NCBI GenBank assembly: GCA_947170465.1
Contig: CAMVTS010000008.1
Coordinates: forward strand, 1-60,409
Length of the DNA: 60,409 nt
DNA from: an uncultured Clostridia bacterium
GTDB lineage: Bacteria; Bacillota; Clostridia; Oscillospirales; Acutalibacteraceae
Direction: 5' to 3'
Part shown: positions 42,161-50,954 of the stretch, piece after piece
Layout of the letters: the number at the start of each line of letters is the position of its first letter
How positions within the stretch are numbered: the stretch's first letter is position 1
Made by a program: the position numbers and the translations under genes
The notes under the pieces: model-generated
Database searches by the model: none
Told to the model about the DNA's origin: nothing
Seen by the model: only the letters and a program-made list of their open reading frames with translations

Positions 42161-45100
42161 TTATTCTGTCCAGGAATAGACGTTGAGATGACCGGAGCCG
42201 TCTCTGTCGCCTAGGGTATAATAGCCGGTGACGTTGAAGTCGGTAATATCAACCGTCTGGTCGCCGTTGCCATTGTTGAGAACGAGACCTTGTGCGCCGG
42301 AAGGAACGTTGATGATGAACTGCTCCTCGCCGTAGCCGTTGGTAGTCTTTTCAGCCATAGTATCTCCGGGCCAAGGAGCGCTCAGGTCATGACCGTCAGC
42401 GTATGCGTAGACGTAGCACTGTCCCCAACCTGCGTTGTTGGTGAAGAGGAAGGAACCGGAGGGTGTCGGATTGTCCGGCTGCCATGGATTATCGGGGTTA
42501 TCGGGATTGTCGTTACCGTCGGAAATCCAGGAGTACACATTGAGGTGACCCTCGCTGTCTCTGTCGCTCATGGTATAGTAGCCGGTAACAGTGAAATCGG
42601 TAATGTTGACCGTCTGGTCGCCGTCGCCGTTATTCAGAACAATACCCTCTGCTCCTGCGGGAACATTGATGATGAACTGCTCCTCGCCGTATTGATTGGT
42701 GGTCTTCTCAGCCATGGTATCGCCCGGCCAGGGTGCGCTCAAATCAGCACCGTTCGCGTAAGCGTAGACATAGCACTGTCCCCAGCCTGCGTTGTTGGTA
42801 AAGAGGAAGCTGCTGCCATCACCCTGATGAATCGGATTGGTAGGCTCCTCATAGGGATCGGTGGGCTGCTCGTAAGGATCGGTGGGGTCAACATAAGGAT
42901 CGGGATTGGAACCGCCGCCAATGTACTGACCGGTGTGGTTCTGCGCGTTTCTCTTGTAAACAAGATAGAGCTGAATCATGGTCGCGTCGGTGATGGTAAC
43001 CTGGTTGTCCTGATCGACGTCCGCCGCCAGCGCATTGTCGCCGGAAAGCGGTCTCTGGTTGGAGAGATGGAGCTGAACATAGGTCGCGTCGGATACGGTG
43101 ACGGAACCGGAGCCGTCGGTATCGCCGAGGAGAATCTTGCCGGTAGGTGTGATAACCGGGTCGGTGGGTTCGTCAACGGGATCGGTGGGGTCGTCGTTGC
43201 CGCCGCCCTGGGGTACGTAATCAATCAACTGATTGCCGGTGGTGAAGAGCTTGGTCTTGCCTTCCAGCGGGAGACCGGGCTCCATGTCAGCCGGATAACG
43301 ATCCGCGCCGCCTTCGCCGGTGTTGAAGATAACATTGCCGTTCTCCAGTCCTTCGGGAACGTCAATCACATAGTAGCCGGTGCTGGCATCAGTCTGCATC
43401 TGTACACCCGGCCATGCCGCGTTGCTGGAGCTTTCGCCCTCGTAGATGTAAGCGTGAACATTTGACCAGCTGTAAGCCTTGGTATCAAAATAGATTCTCT
43501 GCTTTGCGTTGGGGTCAATCTTGGTGTACTCGTAGGTAACGGTATCAGAGCCGGTGCCTGCGTTGACCTTGAGGGTGGTGACAGAGCCGATGCTCTTGCC
43601 GCTGCCGATAGTGATGGTCTTGCCGTTGGTGAAACTCTGGAAGCTGCCGCCGTCGATGGAATACTGACCGCTGGTAGCGTTCTCTACCTTGAGGGTGACA
43701 GTGATGGTGCTGTCATAGGTGGAGGAACCGGGCTCTGCGGAAGCAGAAGGACCGGCAGGCTTTGCGTTGTAAACAACCGCTACGCCGGTGTTGCCGACCT
43801 GACCGGAGATGGTGCCGCCGGAAACGGTGAACTTGTTGCCGGTAATCTGGTCGGTGTAGGTACCGGCTGCCATCTTGTTTGCTTTCAGGGAAACCTGACC
43901 GCCGCCGTTGAGGTTACAAATCATGACGCCGCTGGTACCGCGCTCGTTGTATACGACGGAGCCGCTGGAGGAAACATACTCACTCTGACCGTTGAAGTAG
44001 TTTTTGAATACATTGACGCCCTTGACGTCGGGAGAAGCCCATGCGGTAACATCAGCGGAACCAATCTGTCTGCCGAAGTTGTTCGGGCGCGCCATATACA
44101 TCGCGACAGAATCCGCTCTGGAGCCGACGATTGCCCAAGTCTTTCTCATAGTATCGTCACTCTGGTTACGGGAGGAACCGTCCGCGTAAGTATCGTGGGA
44201 CTCGTTCCAGAGTACCGCGTTCTTCGCCGAAACACCGCCGTCGTCAAGACTGTAGTCGGTTCTCTTGGCGCCGTTGGCGTCGTGGCTGTTGACCTTGTTG
44301 CGGATATCATTGGATACCTTATTGAGCGTAATGCTCATGTACTTGCAGTACTCATTGATGACGTTCTGACCGCCGCCGGTGCTGTCGAGCACCTCGCCGT
44401 AGTAATAAGGGGTGATGCCCTTCTTGCTCTTGGCGTAGTTGGTGGTCTCTCCGAGCAGTCGGGACCAGAAGTTGGATCCGGCGTTCTCGTTGTCGTTCGG
44501 AACCTCGATGTGCTTTGCGCCGTCAAAGCGGAAGCCGTCTACGCCGCAGTCGATACATTCCTTCATGAACGCGATCTCATAGTTCTGGATCTTGGAGTTG
44601 CCGGTGTTCAGGTCGGGAAGACCGCCCATGCAGTTGTGGGTGATGTCCCAGCGGCTGTTCCAGTTGGAGGTGTTCTGATAAATGGAATGCCAGCAGCTGT
44701 TGTCATTGCGGATATCAGAGGGGATGGTGTCGGACAGGGTGTTGTCGCCCTTGTTCGCCATGTGGTTGAGCACCGCGTCCACAACAACCTTCACGCCGTA
44801 CTTGTGCGCCTCGGTGCACATCGCGGTGAAATCCGACTTGATGCCGAGCGCGTTCTGACCGTTGGTGTCAATCTTGAAGTTGGAGGGCTGATAGTAAACC
44901 CACCAGCTGCCCTGCATGGTTTTGCCCTGGGTGGATTCCTTGATGGTCTGGATTGGGGTTGTCTGGATTGCCGTGAAGCCCTGCTCGGCAATCTTCTTCA
45001 TGTTGTTCTTGATGCCCTGGTAGCTCCAGTTGAAGCACTGGAGAATCTGCGCGCCGGCAATGGTCTTGGACAGACCGTAGTCAGCGCCGACTTCTTCTTC

Positions 45101-45217
45101 AGCCGCAGCGGCGACTGTCTCGTCAGCCTCTGCCGCCGAAGCAGAGAAGCTGCCAACCGCCACGCAGGAGAGAAGCATACAGACCGCAAGAACAAAGCTT
45201 GTGATTTTCTTGTTCAA
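42161..45217 (-). CDS. secreted GH13 alpha-amylase with internal dockerin and three starch-binding modules
   Basis: The ~1018-residue product has a signal peptide and a GH13 barrel (~55-480) with region I DAVLNH, region II GFRFDGAKH (nucleophile Asp), region III YYGEVLD (acid Glu) and region IV NESHDT. After a beta-sandwich and a CBM26-like module (~600-690) come a linker, a dockerin duplet (DTDGSGSVTVSD and DVDQDNQVTITD), a linker of repeated DPYEQPT-like units, and two nearly identical ~97-residue CBM26-like modules (42527-42818 and 42164-42460). It would attach to a scaffoldin and digest starch. AGGAG at 45226-45230 overlaps the GTG at 45226 but is 8 bases from a TTG at 45217, which is therefore chosen. 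Confidence 0.93.
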   Translation of the reverse strand: MNKKITSFVLAVCMLLSCVAVGSFSASAAEADETVAAAAEEEVGADYGLSKTIAGAQILQCFNWSYQGIKNNMKKIAEQGFTAIQTTPIQTIKESTQGKTMQGSWWVYYQPSNFKIDTNGQNALGIKSDFTAMCTEAHKYGVKVVVDAVLNHMANKGDNTLSDTIPSDIRNDNSCWHSIYQNTSNWNSRWDITHNCMGGLPDLNTGNSKIQNYEIAFMKECIDCGVDGFRFDGAKHIEVPNDNENAGSNFWSRLLGETTNYAKSKKGITPYYYGEVLDSTGGGQNVINEYCKYMSITLNKVSNDIRNKVNSHDANGAKRTDYSLDDGGVSAKNAVLWNESHDTYADGSSRNQSDDTMRKTWAIVGSRADSVAMYMARPNNFGRQIGSADVTAWASPDVKGVNVFKNYFNGQSEYVSSSGSVVYNERGTSGVMICNLNGGGQVSLKANKMAAGTYTDQITGNKFTVSGGTISGQVGNTGVAVVYNAKPAGPSASAEPGSSTYDSTITVTLKVENATSGQYSIDGGSFQSFTNGKTITIGSGKSIGSVTTLKVNAGTGSDTVTYEYTKIDPNAKQRIYFDTKAYSWSNVHAYIYEGESSSNAAWPGVQMQTDASTGYYVIDVPEGLENGNVIFNTGEGGADRYPADMEPGLPLEGKTKLFTTGNQLIDYVPQGGGNDDPTDPVDEPTDPVITPTGKILLGDTDGSGSVTVSDATYVQLHLSNQRPLSGDNALAADVDQDNQVTITDATMIQLYLVYKRNAQNHTGQYIGGGSNPDPYVDPTDPYEQPTDPYEEPTNPIHQGDGSSFLFTNNAGWGQCYVYAYANGADLSAPWPGDTMAEKTTNQYGEEQFIINVPAGAEGIVLNNGDGDQTVNITDFTVTGYYTMSDRDSEGHLNVYSWISDGNDNPDNPDNPWQPDNPTPSGSFLFTNNAGWGQCYVYAYADGHDLSAPWPGDTMAEKTTNGYGEEQFIINVPSGAQGLVLNNGNGDQTVDITDFNVTGYYTLGDRDGSGHLNVYSWTE

Positions 45218-45273
45218 ATTTCTCACTCCTAAATAAAATTACTCAACAGACCATAACAGTCCTGTTCAACATA

Positions 45274-45302
45274 ATGATAACAAATTATTACATTTTTATC
45301 AA
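45274..45302 (-). promoter_or_regulatory. promoter of the amylase gene
   Basis: Minus strand TTGATA (45297-45302), 17 bases, TATCAT (45274-45279). Confidence 0.75.
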
Positions 45303-45491
45303 TCTGCTAAATGCACAATAAAAGTGTAATGTTTTTAGCAACTATGCCAGAAAGTGTTTTTTTCACATACATAGTCATTAAAAAGGCTTTTGGCTTTTTT
45401 GACATTATCAACAAAAAATTCACAGTTTTCTGTCAATTTGCGTTTGAAAATTTGTTACGCGATGTTATGATTATTTACGGCAAGTTCACAC
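45303..45491. other. AT-rich spacer between amylase and Shango-like cassette
   Basis: No gene is seen. The segment separates two divergent promoters and contains a further possible plus-strand pair, TTGAAA ... TATGAT with a 16-base spacer near 45449-45476. No clear catabolite-repression (cre) site was found by eye. Confidence 0.4.
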
Positions 45492-45520
45492 TTGCCAGAC
45501 GCATGAAAAATTGGTATAAT
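45492..45520 (+). promoter_or_regulatory. promoter of the Shango-like cassette
   Basis: TTGCCA (45492-45497), 17 bases, TATAAT (45515-45520), then a short leader with GAGG before the ATG at 45549. Confidence 0.75.
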
Positions 45521-45548
45521 TAAAATAGAACAAACAAACGAGGTTTTT

Positions 45549-47354
45549 ATGGAACTGGCTGATCTGACGGCTTACGCCAAGGAACAATTTCATATTGAGG
45601 AACAGCGCAAGTGGGAGTCCTTCCCGGGCTTTTCGGTGTTGGTTCATCCTCAAACCGGAAAGTGGCTCTCCCTGCTCATGCGGCAATGGGATTCTGACAG
45701 CGGTATGGAAATCCAGCGCTGCGACATCAAATGCGGCAAAGACAACCTGCCGCCTGTTCCCTGTCTCACGGAGGCTTTCCGCATGAAGGGCGCTTCGTGG
45801 GTTGGGGTTGTCATGGATGAAAGGACGGACAAGAACACTGTGCTACGGCTCTTTGACCGTGCTTTTGAAATGGAAAGCCGCAGCGGCTTTACGATTGTGC
45901 TGGAACAGCCGAAAGCGGCGGCTGTTATTCACCGGGCTATCTCCTTGCCGAAGCCGCCTTCACGTCTGAGCGAAGCGGAGCTCTCTGTGCCGCCGAAAAT
46001 CCGTGAAATGCAGCGGCTCTATTCCTTTGGCGACGGCACCTTTCAGCACCGCTGCCGCGTCTTTTACCGGCAAGGCATGCTGATGGAGGACTACACCGAC
46101 GATTTTCCTTGGGTCGGCAATTATCAGCAGTATTTTGCCACCTATCACGACCTGAGTGTTCCACAGCTGCGCGGCTATTTCAGCTGGCGCACACTGCTCA
46201 GGCAGGGCGATTACCACCCGATTGCACCGTCGCTCGCGACGATTTATCTCTATGAGCTGCTTAACCTGATTGGCGCTGACAATCCGCAGGACAGCCTGGA
46301 AAAGATGAAGGCGTTTGAGAAGGGCTTTCTGGATAAAGGCTATGGCGATGACCTGATGCGGAAGAATCTGCGGCGCTGGATGCTGGAATTCTGCGTATTG
46401 CATGACGTGCCGCCACAGACTGCCAAGGCGTATGTCAGTCCGGAAACGCTGTCACAGGACAAGGCGCTGCTGGTACTTGAAAACCCGGTGGAACAGCCGG
46501 ACGAGGAAGTCTTTGAAGCGCTCTGCCTGATGGAAGGAAAAAAACTCCGTCAATCGCCGGTTGCCGCCTTGCCGCAAGGCAAGCGCCTGTTTGCCGCTAT
46601 TTGGAGAAATGCTTTGCGGCGTACAAGAGAAGCAGGCAATAATCTTTTCTCAGCGTGTTTTGGTGAAATCCGCGCGTATCCGTGGCGGCCGCTGGCAAAT
46701 GCCGTCTATTGGAAGCAGGAAACGCCGCAGGACAGAGAATATATTCTCAACGACTGTCACCGTTTCATCTGCCGCAGCGGACTATGGCAGGAGGAAAAAT
46801 ATGACGCGCTTTATTTTCATAAAAAACGATTTCAGGGCTTTTTTCATGAAGCAGACAGACAGCTGCGCCTTCACTATCACACCGGGCGCAATCTCCGCGC
46901 CAAATCAGACGAAGCGTGGGCTGTGCCTTATATAGAAGAAGTGCTCAAAGAGGAAATCAGGGCTGAACAGGAGGTACTCAGACCCAAAATCAATATCAAC
47001 CTCTCCGGACTGGAACAAATTCGCCGCGACGCGATTATCACGCGCGACAGTCTGCTGACCGAGGAGGAAATGGAGCCGGAGGTAATCGATATTCCGGCGC
47101 CCGAACCGGAGGTATGCGCCGTCATGCTGGATGAAGTTCACCGAAAAATCGTCATGGCGCTGCTCAAAAACGAACCGGCAGATAAAATTATCAATGACAA
47201 TCACCTGATGCCGTCGGTGGCGGCGGATACAATTAATGAGGCGTTCTTTGATGAAATCGGCGATATGGTGGTGGAATACGACGGAGAATCGCTGACGCTC
47301 ATCGAGGATTACCGCGAGGACGTCGCGGCGTTAATGGGAGGAAATGACAGATGA
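45549..47354 (+). CDS. sngA: TerB-N/TerB-C protein with YjbR-like N-terminus (SngA-like)
   Basis: The 601-residue cytoplasmic product starts with a ~115-residue MmcQ/YjbR-like domain (HPQTGKWLSLLM ... FRMKGASWVGVVMDE), a CyaY-like fold often linked to DNA. A TerB-N-like region follows (~170-360; PWVGNYQQYFATYHDLSVPQLRGYF is the characteristic stretch in shortened view: GNYQQYFATYHDLS and RGYFSWRT), then a helical TerB-C-like region (~440-590; DEVHRKIVMALL). It overlaps the ATPase gene by 4 bases. A TerB-domain protein, an ATPase and a helicase together are the composition of the Shango anti-phage system as I recall it; the precise job of the TerB subunit is unknown. Confidence 0.8.
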   Translation: MELADLTAYAKEQFHIEEQRKWESFPGFSVLVHPQTGKWLSLLMRQWDSDSGMEIQRCDIKCGKDNLPPVPCLTEAFRMKGASWVGVVMDERTDKNTVLRLFDRAFEMESRSGFTIVLEQPKAAAVIHRAISLPKPPSRLSEAELSVPPKIREMQRLYSFGDGTFQHRCRVFYRQGMLMEDYTDDFPWVGNYQQYFATYHDLSVPQLRGYFSWRTLLRQGDYHPIAPSLATIYLYELLNLIGADNPQDSLEKMKAFEKGFLDKGYGDDLMRKNLRRWMLEFCVLHDVPPQTAKAYVSPETLSQDKALLVLENPVEQPDEEVFEALCLMEGKKLRQSPVAALPQGKRLFAAIWRNALRRTREAGNNLFSACFGEIRAYPWRPLANAVYWKQETPQDREYILNDCHRFICRSGLWQEEKYDALYFHKKRFQGFFHEADRQLRLHYHTGRNLRAKSDEAWAVPYIEEVLKEEIRAEQEVLRPKININLSGLEQIRRDAIITRDSLLTEEEMEPEVIDIPAPEPEVCAVMLDEVHRKIVMALLKNEPADKIINDNHLMPSVAADTINEAFFDEIGDMVVEYDGESLTLIEDYREDVAALMGGNDR

Positions 47355-48682
47355 ACGAACAACAGAGAAAAGTGCCGAAGCGCATCAGCCAGACGGTGCT
47401 TAACTCACTCAAGGGCGGCGTTGTGCCGCGGATTGGTCTCCCCTACATCACCGTAGGGCGCAAGAGCGAGATTGAAGCGCTGCTGCATGACGTGGATATT
47501 ATCGCGGAAGGCGGCGCGTCCTTTCGTTTCATCGTCGGCAGATACGGCTCCGGCAAGAGCTTTCTGATACAGACGATACGCAATTATGTGATGGACCGGG
47601 GCTTTATCGTCGCCGACGCGGATTTGTCGCCGGAGAGAAGATTGCAGGGAACACGCGGTCAGGGCTTGGCGACCTATCGGGAGCTGATTGGCAATCTGTC
47701 CACCAAAACCAAGCCCGAAGGCGGCGCACTGACGCTGGTGCTCGACCGCTGGATCAGCACGGTACAGAGTGAGGCGGCGCAGGAAACAGGACTTATGCCG
47801 GGTGATCCGGCGCTGACAACGGCGGTTGACAGGAAAATATACGCCGTTACCTCGGCGGTAAGCGAGCTGGTACACGGCTTTGAATTTGCCCGGCTGCTCT
47901 CGCTCTACTACCACGCCTATATCGACGGCGACGACGAGACCAAGGCGAAGGTCGTCCGCTGGTTCCGCGGCGAATACGCGCTAAAGCGTGAAGCCAAGGA
48001 TGAACTCGGCGTGAATATCATCATCACGGACGACGACTGGTACGACTACCTCAAATTGTTCGCGGTGTTTTTCCGGCTCGCCGGCTACAGCGGCATGATG
48101 ATGATGATTGACGAGCTGGTAAACATCTACAAGATTCCCAATTCCATTACGCGGCAATATAACTATGAAAAAATGCTGACCATGTACAACGACACCCTGC
48201 AAGGCAAGGCGAAATACCTCGGCATTATCATGGGCGCTACGCCGCAGGCTGTCGAGGACAAGCGCCGCGGCGTGTACAGCTATGAAGCGCTGCGGTCACG
48301 GCTGTCGGAGGGTAAATTCTCCCGTCCCGGCGCCAGGGATTTGCTCGCGCCGGTCATCCGGCTGGAACCGCTGACCGCCGAGGAAATGCTGGTGCTCTGT
48401 GAAAAGCTCTGCGCCATGCACGCCGGTCTCTACGGCTATCAGGCGAGGCTCACAACGGAGGATTTGGCGGCGTTCATCAAGCTGGAATACGGCAGAATCG
48501 GCGCCGATCAGAACATCACGCCGCGCGAAGTGATCCGTGATTTTATCGAGCTGCTCGACCTGCACTATCAGCACCCCGAAATGGCGCCGGAAGAGCTGAT
48601 GCAGTCGGAAGAATTTGTCTATGCGCCGTCTAAGGCGGTCTCGAATCAGGCAGACGAGGGCTTTGCGGAGTTTACGATATGA
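47351..48682 (+). CDS. sngB: P-loop ATPase, DUF2791 / BrxC-BrxD-like (SngB-like)
   Basis: The 443-residue product has Walker A GRYGSGKS (about residues 63-70), Walker B MMMIDEL (~255-261), a sensor-like IMGATP and a helical C-terminal lid. This matches the DUF2791 ATPases that occur in BREX-type defence loci and in three-gene TerB-ATPase-helicase cassettes. It probably loads or powers a DNA-acting complex with the two neighbours. Both flanking genes overlap it by 4 bases, so the three subunits are likely made in fixed ratio. Confidence 0.82.
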   Translation: MNEQQRKVPKRISQTVLNSLKGGVVPRIGLPYITVGRKSEIEALLHDVDIIAEGGASFRFIVGRYGSGKSFLIQTIRNYVMDRGFIVADADLSPERRLQGTRGQGLATYRELIGNLSTKTKPEGGALTLVLDRWISTVQSEAAQETGLMPGDPALTTAVDRKIYAVTSAVSELVHGFEFARLLSLYYHAYIDGDDETKAKVVRWFRGEYALKREAKDELGVNIIITDDDWYDYLKLFAVFFRLAGYSGMMMMIDELVNIYKIPNSITRQYNYEKMLTMYNDTLQGKAKYLGIIMGATPQAVEDKRRGVYSYEALRSRLSEGKFSRPGARDLLAPVIRLEPLTAEEMLVLCEKLCAMHAGLYGYQARLTTEDLAAFIKLEYGRIGADQNITPREVIRDFIELLDLHYQHPEMAPEELMQSEEFVYAPSKAVSNQADEGFAEFTI

Positions 48683-50913
48683 ATGTATTTGACCGATACG
48701 CGCCGTTTGTGCAGGATTTTGTCTACCGCGCCGGCTGGCAAAACCTGCGCGGCGTTCAGAATGCCGCCGGTGAAGCGATTTTCGGCACGGACAGCAACGT
48801 CCTGCTGACCGCCTCCACCGCCTCCGGCAAGACCGAAGCGGCGTTCTTCCCGATTCTGACCCTGCTCGACGAGGAACCGCCGCAGAGCGTGGGCGTGCTC
48901 TATATCGCGCCGCTGAAGGCGCTGATTAACGACCAGTTCGGCAGACTGAACGAATTGTGCGAGGAAGCCGGCATTGCCGTCTACCGCTGGCACGGCGACG
49001 TGCCGCAGTCGCAGAAGCGCAGGCTGCTGAAAAAGCCCTCCGGCATTTTGCAGATTACGCCGGAGTCGCTTGAGTCGCTGATGATCAATAAATACATGGA
49101 GATTCCGTCCCTCTTTCACGACCTGCGGTTTATCGTGATTGACGAGATTCATTCGCTGCTGCGCGGCGACAGAGGGATGCAGACCTTCTGCCTGATTGAG
49201 CGGATGTGCCGCCTTGCCGGCTGTCAGCCGAGGCGAATCGGCCTGTCCGCGACCATCGGCAATCCGCAGGCTGCCGGAAGATTTCTGGCTGCCGGAAGCA
49301 GCCGACCGACCGTCATTCCGCAGTTTGAAGGCGGAAAAGAGGTCTGGCGGCTTTCCATGGAGCACTTCTTCAACTCCGCACCGCAGGCGGATGAAGGAAA
49401 AGATGAAATCGCCGACATTCCGGCGTTGGAGCCTTCGACGGACAGCGCGCCAACCGCCGCCGATCCGGGCATGGCCTATATTTTTGAGCACACCAGAGGG
49501 CGCAAGTGCCTGATTTTCACCAATTCGCGCGAGGAATGTGAGTCGGTGTGTCAGCATTTGCGGCAATACTGCGAAGCAAAGCATGAGCCTGACCGCTTTC
49601 TGATTCACCACGGCAACCTCAGCGCTTCCTACCGGGAAAGTGCCGAGGAGGAGATGAAGGACGACGATTCGCTGCTCTCCGTCTGCGCGACGGCGACCTT
49701 GGAGCTGGGAATTGACATCGGCAGGCTGGAACGCGCGTTCCAGATTGACGCGCCGTTTACGGTGTCCGGCTTTTTGCAGCGCATGGGCAGAACCGGCAGA
49801 CGCGGAAATCCATCGGAAATGTGGTTCGTCATGCGCGAGGAGCATCCCGAAGCGCGCGCCATGCTGCCCGACATGATTCCGTGGTATTTGATTCAGGGCA
49901 TCGCACTAGTACAGTTATATATTGAAGAACGGTTTGTGGAGCCGCCGCGCACGGAACGGCTGCCCTACAGCCTGCTCTATCACCAGACGATGAGCACGCT
50001 CGCCTCCTGCGGTGAGATGACGCCAGCGGAGCTGGCTTCGAGGGTGCTTCCTCTCTCCTGCTTTCACCGAATTACGCAGGAGGACTACAAAACGCTCCTG
50101 CGGCATCTGCTGGAAACCGACCACATCAACCGCACCGAAAACGGCGGTCTGATTGTCGGCATTACCGGCGAGCGGATTGTGAATAATTACAAGTTCTACG
50201 CCGTTTTTCAGGAGAATATCGAATACTCAGTCCGCGCCGGCTCGGAGGAGCTGGGCACGATTGTCAAGCCGCCGCCTGTCGGCGATAAAATCGCGATTGC
50301 CGGCCGCGTCTGGGTGGTGGAGGAAGTCGACCACAAGAAGCGCGACGTCTACTGCACGCTCGTCAAGGGCAATATTCCGGCGTATTTCGGCGACGTCGCC
50401 GGTGACATTCACACGCGGATTCTGGAGCGCATGTACCGGGTGCTGGAGGAGGATAAGCGTTATCCCTACCTCATGCGGCACGCTGTCTGCCGTCTGGCGG
50501 ACGCGCGAGCGCATTTCTCGCTGTCGGGCATGGCGAATACGCCGCTGATTCACCTCGGCGGCAATATGTGGGCGCTCTTTCCGTGGCTGGGCAGCTACGC
50601 CTTTCTGGCGATGGAGCGCTTTTTGAAGGTGCGCTGCGCCGAACAGCTAGGCTTGCGCGGGCTGAATCCGTCACGGCCGTATTACATACAATTCACCATG
50701 AAGGTGGATGCGGCGGCGTTTTTCCGCGTTGTCACCGAGGAAGCGGAAAAGGAATTTGACCCGCTGGTATTGGTTTATCCAAAGGAAATTCCGGTGTTTG
50801 AGAAGTACGACGAATTCGTGCCGGCGGAACTGATTCGCAAGGGCTTTGCGCTGGGCGTGCTGGATATCGAAGACATGAAACAGCGCGTAAAAACATGGAA
50901 GAAATATAGATAA
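48679..50913 (+). CDS. sngC: Lhr-like superfamily II helicase (SngC-like)
   Basis: The 744-residue product carries the full SF2 helicase set: a Walker A variant STASGKTEA (motif I), TPESLES, VIDEIHS (motif II, DEIH), LSATIGN (motif III), and in the second RecA lobe IFTNSREE, TATLELGIDIG and QRMGRTGRRG (motif VI). A ~330-residue C-terminal extension resembles that of Lhr-type helicases and BREX BrxH proteins. It is the last gene of the cassette and presumably acts on phage or damaged DNA. No methyltransferase, PglX or PglZ gene is present, so the locus is not BREX. Confidence 0.88.
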   Translation: MNVFDRYAPFVQDFVYRAGWQNLRGVQNAAGEAIFGTDSNVLLTASTASGKTEAAFFPILTLLDEEPPQSVGVLYIAPLKALINDQFGRLNELCEEAGIAVYRWHGDVPQSQKRRLLKKPSGILQITPESLESLMINKYMEIPSLFHDLRFIVIDEIHSLLRGDRGMQTFCLIERMCRLAGCQPRRIGLSATIGNPQAAGRFLAAGSSRPTVIPQFEGGKEVWRLSMEHFFNSAPQADEGKDEIADIPALEPSTDSAPTAADPGMAYIFEHTRGRKCLIFTNSREECESVCQHLRQYCEAKHEPDRFLIHHGNLSASYRESAEEEMKDDDSLLSVCATATLELGIDIGRLERAFQIDAPFTVSGFLQRMGRTGRRGNPSEMWFVMREEHPEARAMLPDMIPWYLIQGIALVQLYIEERFVEPPRTERLPYSLLYHQTMSTLASCGEMTPAELASRVLPLSCFHRITQEDYKTLLRHLLETDHINRTENGGLIVGITGERIVNNYKFYAVFQENIEYSVRAGSEELGTIVKPPPVGDKIAIAGRVWVVEEVDHKKRDVYCTLVKGNIPAYFGDVAGDIHTRILERMYRVLEEDKRYPYLMRHAVCRLADARAHFSLSGMANTPLIHLGGNMWALFPWLGSYAFLAMERFLKVRCAEQLGLRGLNPSRPYYIQFTMKVDAAAFFRVVTEEAEKEFDPLVLVYPKEIPVFEKYDEFVPAELIRKGFALGVLDIEDMKQRVKTWKKYR

Positions 50914-50943
50914 AAAGGGCGTCCCGGCTTGGGACGCCCTTGG
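50912..50943 (-). terminator. terminator of the ftsE-ftsX-M23 operon
   Basis: AAGGGCGTCCC (50915-50925) and GGGACGCCCTT (50931-50941) form an 11-base stem. The T-run follows on the minus strand, so it mainly serves the ftsEX side, but it also ends the helicase transcript region. Confidence 0.85.
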
Positions 50944-50954
50944 TGCGTTATTGA

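Noticed and set aside
42161..42820. Repeated DNA considered as a CRISPR or repeat array
   Set aside because: The repeats are in-frame duplicated starch-binding modules of the amylase, about 97 codons each, not short spaced repeats.
44195..45232. 345-codon plus-strand frame
   Set aside because: Antisense shadow of the amylase catalytic domain.
45549..50913. BREX or a tellurite-resistance operon
   Set aside because: PglX, PglZ and BrxA/B are absent, and there are no TerD/TerC genes; only the ATPase and helicase resemble BREX parts.
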